Below are positions 5,936 through 8,332 of a stretch of DNA of 8,332 nucleotides, piece after piece (position 1 is the first letter of the stretch; each line of letters starts with the position of its first letter). The notes under the pieces are model-generated. The model ran no database searches. It saw nothing but the letters and a program-made list of their open reading frames with translations, and was not told the DNA's origin. The translations under genes were made by a program, and so were the position numbers. Source of the DNA: Acetobacteraceae bacterium (GTDB lineage: Bacteria > Pseudomonadota > Alphaproteobacteria > Acetobacterales > Acetobacteraceae); the NCBI GenBank assembly GCA_947446625.1, contig CANFIE010000158.1, positions 1 through 8,332 on the forward strand. The letters are read 5' to 3'.

Positions 5936-6030
5936 GCAACGACACCACCCAGGGCCGGCGCAGCGCGCCGCCGCCAATTCCCAATATCGGCGCTGCCCTG
6001 AACTGCATGGTGGCGCGCAGTGATGGCTGA
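5932..6030 (+). CDS. Micro-ORF, 32 aa, coupled to the primase gene
   Basis: ATG 5932 overlaps the previous stop (ATGA), and the stop at 6028-6030 lies past the start of the primase reading frame (GTG 6020 or ATG 6023). The product MSNDTTQGRRSAPPPIPNIG then AALNCMVARSDG is polar with a Pro-rich centre, and GC3 is very high. The double overlap argues for translation through this stretch. I do not recognise it, and no domain can be assigned at this length. Confidence 0.45.
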   Translation: MSNDTTQGRRSAPPPIPNIGAALNCMVARSDG

Positions 6031-7182
6031 TGCCCTGACCATCATCCGCGCCCAAGGCCGGCGCCTGGCAAAGCTGGTGCGCCCCTCTGGCGCCATTGAG
6101 GGCTATGACGCCGCGCGCCTGGTGAACCTGTATCCCCGCGAACTGCTCGACCTGGCCGCGCTGAACGACCTCCTGCACGAGTTGCTGCGCCGCCCAGACT
6201 GCTGCGTGGTTCGCGGCGCCATTAGCGACCCGGCGCGAACTGTCCGGGTGCGGCGCCTGCTGCATGACGACACCCGCATGGGCGACGCGGCTTCGCTGGC
6301 AGAGACGCCCAGGCATTGGCTTGCGCTGGATATGGACGCGGTGCCCTTGCCGGTGAACATCGCGCCCGCCGACCTTGCCGGGTGCGCTGCGGCTGCGGTG
6401 GCGCTGCTGCCGCCCGCCTTCACTGGCGCTGCCTGCATCGCGCAGCTTTGCACGACCTGGCGCGCAAGCTGGCTCGCTGGGCAGCCGACCGCCGCAGCCA
6501 TCTGCCGGCAGACCCTCCGGTGCCTGATGCCATGGGCGACCGGGAGGGAGATATTGCCGTTCCGCTGCTGGCCATTGCCGATGATGCCGGCGGTGAATGG
6601 CCCGGCCGCGCCCGCCTCGCGCTGCTGGACCTGTTCGGGGTGCGGGCGGCAAAGGAAGGCACCATGGAAGCCGGCGCGCTGTTGCTGGCCGATATCAAGC
6701 TGCTATTCGCTGGTCTGTCGGCCCTGCGACTGACCAGCGCTCAGATTGTGGAACATCTGGCACAGCAGGAAGAACGTCCATGGCCCGAATGGCGCCATGG
6801 CAAGCCGATGACCGCGCCGCAGCTTGCCCGCGCGCTGGCGCCTTTCGGGGTGCGGCCCGGTACGATTCGCGTTCCCGGCGCCGACACTGCCAAGGGCTAC
6901 TATCGGGACTCATTCGAGGAAGCCTGGACGCGCTACCTCCCGTCAGCAGTATCCTCTGCCAGCCGTAACGGGATTCCTGAGCCGTCACAACGTCACAACC
7001 CAGGGAACGCAAGGGCTTCAGGCGACGGTGGAGGCGTCACGCCCACCAGCGTGTTACGGGTCGAAACTCGCGCGAAGCTGGCAGATGACCTTGCGTGTGA
7101 CGGTGTTACGGCTGCGTCGCCTCCTCACGGCCCAAGCCTGTACAATGACCCGGCCGGGGCAGGTTGGAGCGGCGCCCTGTGA
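6020..7182 (+). pseudogene. Broken replication gene: primase-like N-terminus joined out of frame to a DUF3631 C-terminus
   Basis: The frame starting at GTG 6020 (or ATG 6023) gives an island primase-like N-terminus: LTIIRAQGRRLAKLVRPSGA, then RHWLALDMDAVPLP with an acidic D104-x-D106 pair, then LLPPAFTGAACI at 129-140. From about 6439 this frame turns into unrelated Cys/Trp-rich sequence ending at 6733. At the same point the next frame picks up ALHDLARKLARWAADR, PLLAIADDAGGEWPGRAR, LLADIKLLF, WPEWRHGKPMTAPQLARALA and TAKGYYRDSFEEAWTRYLP, the C-terminal pattern of DUF3631 proteins, with a low-complexity tail to the stop at 7180-7182. The primase motifs after the acidic pair and the Walker motifs of the ATPase core are missing. 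The simplest explanation is one deletion near 6430-6445 that removed the middle and shifted frame, either within one large gene or across two adjacent genes. Confidence 0.8.
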
Positions 7183-7727
7183 GCGCCGCCGCAGCCCTGG
7201 CCCGCGCCGAGGCCGCCGGGGTGCGGCTGGTGCTGGACGCTGGCGGCGCCGTGCGGATGCGGGCCAGCGTGCCGCCGTCACCCGCCCTGCTGGCCGACCT
7301 GCGCCAGCACCGCGAGGCGGTGGCGGCCCTACTGCTGGAACGCGAGCGCGCCGCCTTCTACCAGCGCGCCATGGGCGAGGCCGCCCAAGCGCTGGCCGCA
7401 CCCGACCCAGATCTTGCCGCCGAGCGGGCCGCCACCGCCGCCGCCATGGCTGCCGAAGCACGCGGCGAGCATGGCCACCCGCTGCCCGCCGAGGCGCATC
7501 AACGCGATTTGGCCGGGCTGCGCGGCAGCGCCATGCAGCGTCCGCCCTCCTGGGCAGACCATGATGATCGGCCCGGCCATGGTTGCCGCTGTTCCCGTTG
7601 CTCGGGTCGGCTCTGGTGGGCGGCACAACTGCCAAGCAAGGACTGCACTGGCATCGGCCCCGGCTGGTGCTGCGCGACCTGCCACCCTGCGCCGCCGGGG
7701 GCGGCGACTACGGAGGTGCGAACTTGA
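7179..7727 (+). CDS. TubC docking-domain-like protein with Cys-rich C-terminus
   Basis: 182 aa from GTG 7179, which overlaps the upstream stop as GTGA; a TTG at 7164 in the same frame is a less likely start. Residues 1-52 (AAALARAEAAGVRLVLDAGG then AVRMRASVPPSPALLADLRQHREAVAALL) match the pattern of the TubC N-terminal docking domain, known from NRPS/PKS subunits. It also appears in many island-encoded small proteins with no synthase nearby. An Ala/Glu-rich helical stretch follows (about 53-95). The tail has PPSW at 122-125, then C138-x2-C141 and C165-x2-C168, with extra Cys at 136, 156 and 164: a probable zinc-binding knuckle. It comes directly after the DUF3631 remnant. There is no sign of a biosynthetic cluster, so a role in nucleic-acid or protein contact is more likely than peptide synthesis. 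Function unproven. Confidence 0.72.
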   Translation: MSAAAALARAEAAGVRLVLDAGGAVRMRASVPPSPALLADLRQHREAVAALLLERERAAFYQRAMGEAAQALAAPDPDLAAERAATAAAMAAEARGEHGHPLPAEAHQRDLAGLRGSAMQRPPSWADHDDRPGHGCRCSRCSGRLWWAAQLPSKDCTGIGPGWCCATCHPAPPGAATTEVRT

Positions 7728-7828
7728 GAGCGCCAAAGTTCGACGCCGCTAGCACTGTCAGCAGCCGCGGGAGTGACCAACAATCTCGGCTGACGATGAA
7801 GAATTTTTCCCCGGCTCAATCAAGGTAA
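7724..7828 (+). CDS. Small ORF, 34 aa, overlapping the TubC-like gene
   Basis: TTG 7724 overlaps the previous stop (TTGA). The product MRAPKFDAASTVSSRGSDQQ then SRLTMKNFSPAQSR is basic and Ser-rich with no recognisable domain. GC3 is good in the first half and falls in the second, where the DNA turns AT-rich. It could be a real coupled micro-protein like those upstream, the 5' stub of a longer gene lost from here, or chance. Low confidence. Confidence 0.28.
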   Translation: MRAPKFDAASTVSSRGSDQQSRLTMKNFSPAQSR

Positions 7829-7860
7829 ATTACGTCGATGCCAAAAATATCAATGCGCGA

Positions 7861-7886
7861 TTAATATTATTTATAATTAATGGAGG
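7861..7886 (+). promoter_or_regulatory. AT-rich promoter region and ribosome-binding site for the HEAGH gene
   Basis: The stretch at about 7826-7880 is strikingly AT-rich for this window. It holds TATAAT at 7872-7877 as a -10 candidate; the -35 region is poor. GGAGG at 7882-7886 lies ten bases before the ATG at 7897. This suggests the HEAGH gene has its own promoter and is not only part of the upstream operon. The -10 is unusually close to the start, leaving a leader of perhaps 10-15 bases that would begin around the ribosome-binding site; transcription could instead start further upstream in the AT-rich stretch. Confidence 0.4.
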
Positions 7887-7896
7887 CGTTAAATCC

Positions 7897-8256
7897 ATGA
7901 GTATTGTTAGTTCGCAAGATTCCGAAATATCGGATTACCGGCGACGTTTGCAGATCCTCGCCTGCCTCGGACCACGGGGGCTTGCCCAGCGCATTGTTGA
8001 ACTGGATTCTAAGCTCGAGGAAGTCATAACCGCTGCTCCCCCTCCGAAGGAGTCGGACGCAGACGAAGCGGGCGATGGGACTACAATAACGCCCCCTGCC
8101 ACAAAGGGACGGCGGCGGCGGAATACTGTGCCCATGGACTATTGCTTGCACGAGGCCGGTCACGCGGTGGCTCACTGGTATGTCGGTCGTGTCCCGGGTG
8201 GTGGTGTAGGAGCGACGGAGCCCGGGGCGCGTAGCGAAGCCCCAGGCGAAGCGTAG
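7897..8256 (+). pseudogene. 5' part of a gene with an HEAGH zinc-metalloprotease motif, interrupted
   Basis: From ATG 7897 the frame runs about 98 native residues. Residues 1-45 form a charged helical region (SEISDYRRRLQILACLGPRG, then LAQRIVELDSKLEEV), followed by a Pro/acidic linker (46-69), a basic run GRRRR (71-75), and HEAGHAVAHWYVGR with H85-E86-x-x-H89. HEAGHA is the zinc-binding motif of FtsH-like M41 peptidases and of small uncharacterised island metalloproteases; here it lacks an AAA+ domain in front. A family member would need another ~80-100 residues carrying the third zinc ligand. Instead, after Arg98 (about 8190) the frame reads VPGGGVGATEPGARSEAPGE and stops at 8254-8256 inside IS-like DNA. 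The product as it stands should be inactive. The N-terminal part has ordinary codon use. Confidence 0.65.
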
Positions 8257-8271
8257 CGGAGCGCCCCGGGC
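8220..8271. repeat. 11-bp perfect inverted repeat with 30-base loop in the IS-like end
   Basis: GCCCGGGGCGC at 8220-8230 pairs exactly with GCGCCCCGGGC at 8261-8271. The loop contains a second copy of GCGTAGCG (8229-8236 and 8251-8258). The stem is entirely G/C and would form a very stable hairpin in RNA. In insertion sequences such a structure ahead of the transposase can limit read-through transcription or translation from outside. No T-run follows, so it is not a standard terminator. Confidence 0.7.
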
Positions 8272-8274
8272 GGC

Positions 8275-8284
8275 CACCGCGGTG
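8275..8284. repeat. Perfect 10-bp palindrome CACCGCGGTG
   Basis: CACCGCGGTG is its own reverse complement and lies three bases after the large inverted repeat, upstream of the putative transposase leader. It could be a dimeric protein-binding site, or part of the structured leader of the IS-like end. Confidence 0.45.
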
Positions 8285-8332
8285 ATCCTTGGTAGGGTTT
8301 GGGTTGTCGAGACCTTCAACCTGAGACCAGGA

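Larger units (their letters stand above)
2253..8332 (+). mobile_element. Integrative genomic island, left end and first ~6 kb
   Basis: A tyrosine integrase next to a tRNA-end-like repeat is followed by about 5 kb of co-directional accessory genes: toxin-antitoxin, AlpA-type regulator, micro-ORFs, a primase/DUF3631 replication remnant, a TubC-like protein and unknowns. Close spacing and stop/start overlaps run through the whole set. This is the layout of P4-like satellite/integrative islands in alphaproteobacteria. The left border is set at the candidate att core. No second copy of that core is visible, so the right border lies beyond the window. The replication gene is broken and a cargo gene looks interrupted by an IS, so current mobility is doubtful. 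Confidence 0.72.
8184..8332. mobile_element. Probable left end of an insertion sequence (IS256-like by resemblance), partial
   Basis: Coding sense of the HEAGH gene ends at about 8184-8192, where GGTCGTGTCCCGGGTGGTGG begins. This is followed by a large inverted repeat, a palindrome, and then GACCTTCAACCTGAGACCAGGA at the window edge, which looks like the leader and ribosome-binding site before a transposase start. From memory this resembles the upstream region of IS256/Mutator-type elements, but no transposase codon is inside the window and the opposite end is unseen. The exact boundary and any target duplication cannot be fixed. Confidence 0.45.

Noticed and set aside
5615..6652. 345-aa open frame on the minus strand
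   Set aside because: It lies opposite the micro-ORFs and the primase remnant, is rich in Arg/Pro/Gly without motifs, and has no ribosome-binding site.
7179..7330. NRPS/PKS biosynthetic cluster, suggested by the TubC-like domain
   Set aside because: No condensation, adenylation, ketosynthase or carrier domain is present in the window; the neighbours are island replication genes.
6824..7564. 246-aa + strand frame over the DUF3631 tail and TubC-like gene
   Set aside because: Arg-rich composition with no domain; the overlapping frames carry the recognisable DUF3631 and TubC patterns.
7867..8319. 150-aa minus-strand frame over the HEAGH gene and IS-like end
   Set aside because: It crosses the apparent insertion boundary and lies opposite a gene with a clear HEAGH motif and ribosome-binding site.

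Overview
The window is GC-rich with strong G/C preference at third codon positions. Gene content fits an alphaproteobacterium, and I would guess Rhodospirillales/Acetobacteraceae from the style of the genes; that placement is inference, since there is no rRNA or other marker. Every gene I support lies on the + strand.

Layout. (1) Positions 1-1959 are chromosomal-type metabolism: the last 13 codons of a peptide/nickel-type ABC permease, its partner DppC-like permease two bases later, and a TauD/TfdA-family Fe(II)/2-oxoglutarate dioxygenase 19 bases after that. This looks like one uptake-and-catabolism operon. (2) Positions 1960-2437 hold no intact gene. They contain the tail of a broken gene typical of alphaproteobacterial islands (NEGGQAIVGNV motif), a 21-base tRNA-end-like inverted repeat that may be the attachment site, an AT-rich stretch, and repeated TGTGGGGTA motifs around the integrase -10 box. 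(3) From about 2253 to beyond the window is an integrative element, all in one direction: a DUF4102-type tyrosine integrase, a higBA toxin-antitoxin pair, a 308-aa unknown protein, a four-copy GTYCGCT heptamer array, an AlpA/excisionase-type HTH protein, three micro-ORFs joined by stop/start overlaps, a primase/DUF3631 replication gene that is broken, a TubC-docking-like protein with a Cys-rich tail, another overlapping small ORF, and a separately promoted gene with an HEAGH metalloprotease motif. (4) From about 8184 the HEAGH gene runs into sequence that looks like the left end of an insertion sequence, with a large inverted repeat and a palindrome, cut by the window edge.

How it works together. 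The integrase and the AlpA-like protein would control integration and excision, and higBA would stabilise inheritance. The primase/DUF3631 gene would have served replication but has lost its middle and its frame. The TubC-like protein and the HEAGH protein look like cargo. The replication lesion and the IS-like insertion suggest an element that is decaying or now immobile. The most unusual parts are the chain of micro-ORFs, the heptamer array, the fused replication remnant, and the interrupted HEAGH gene.
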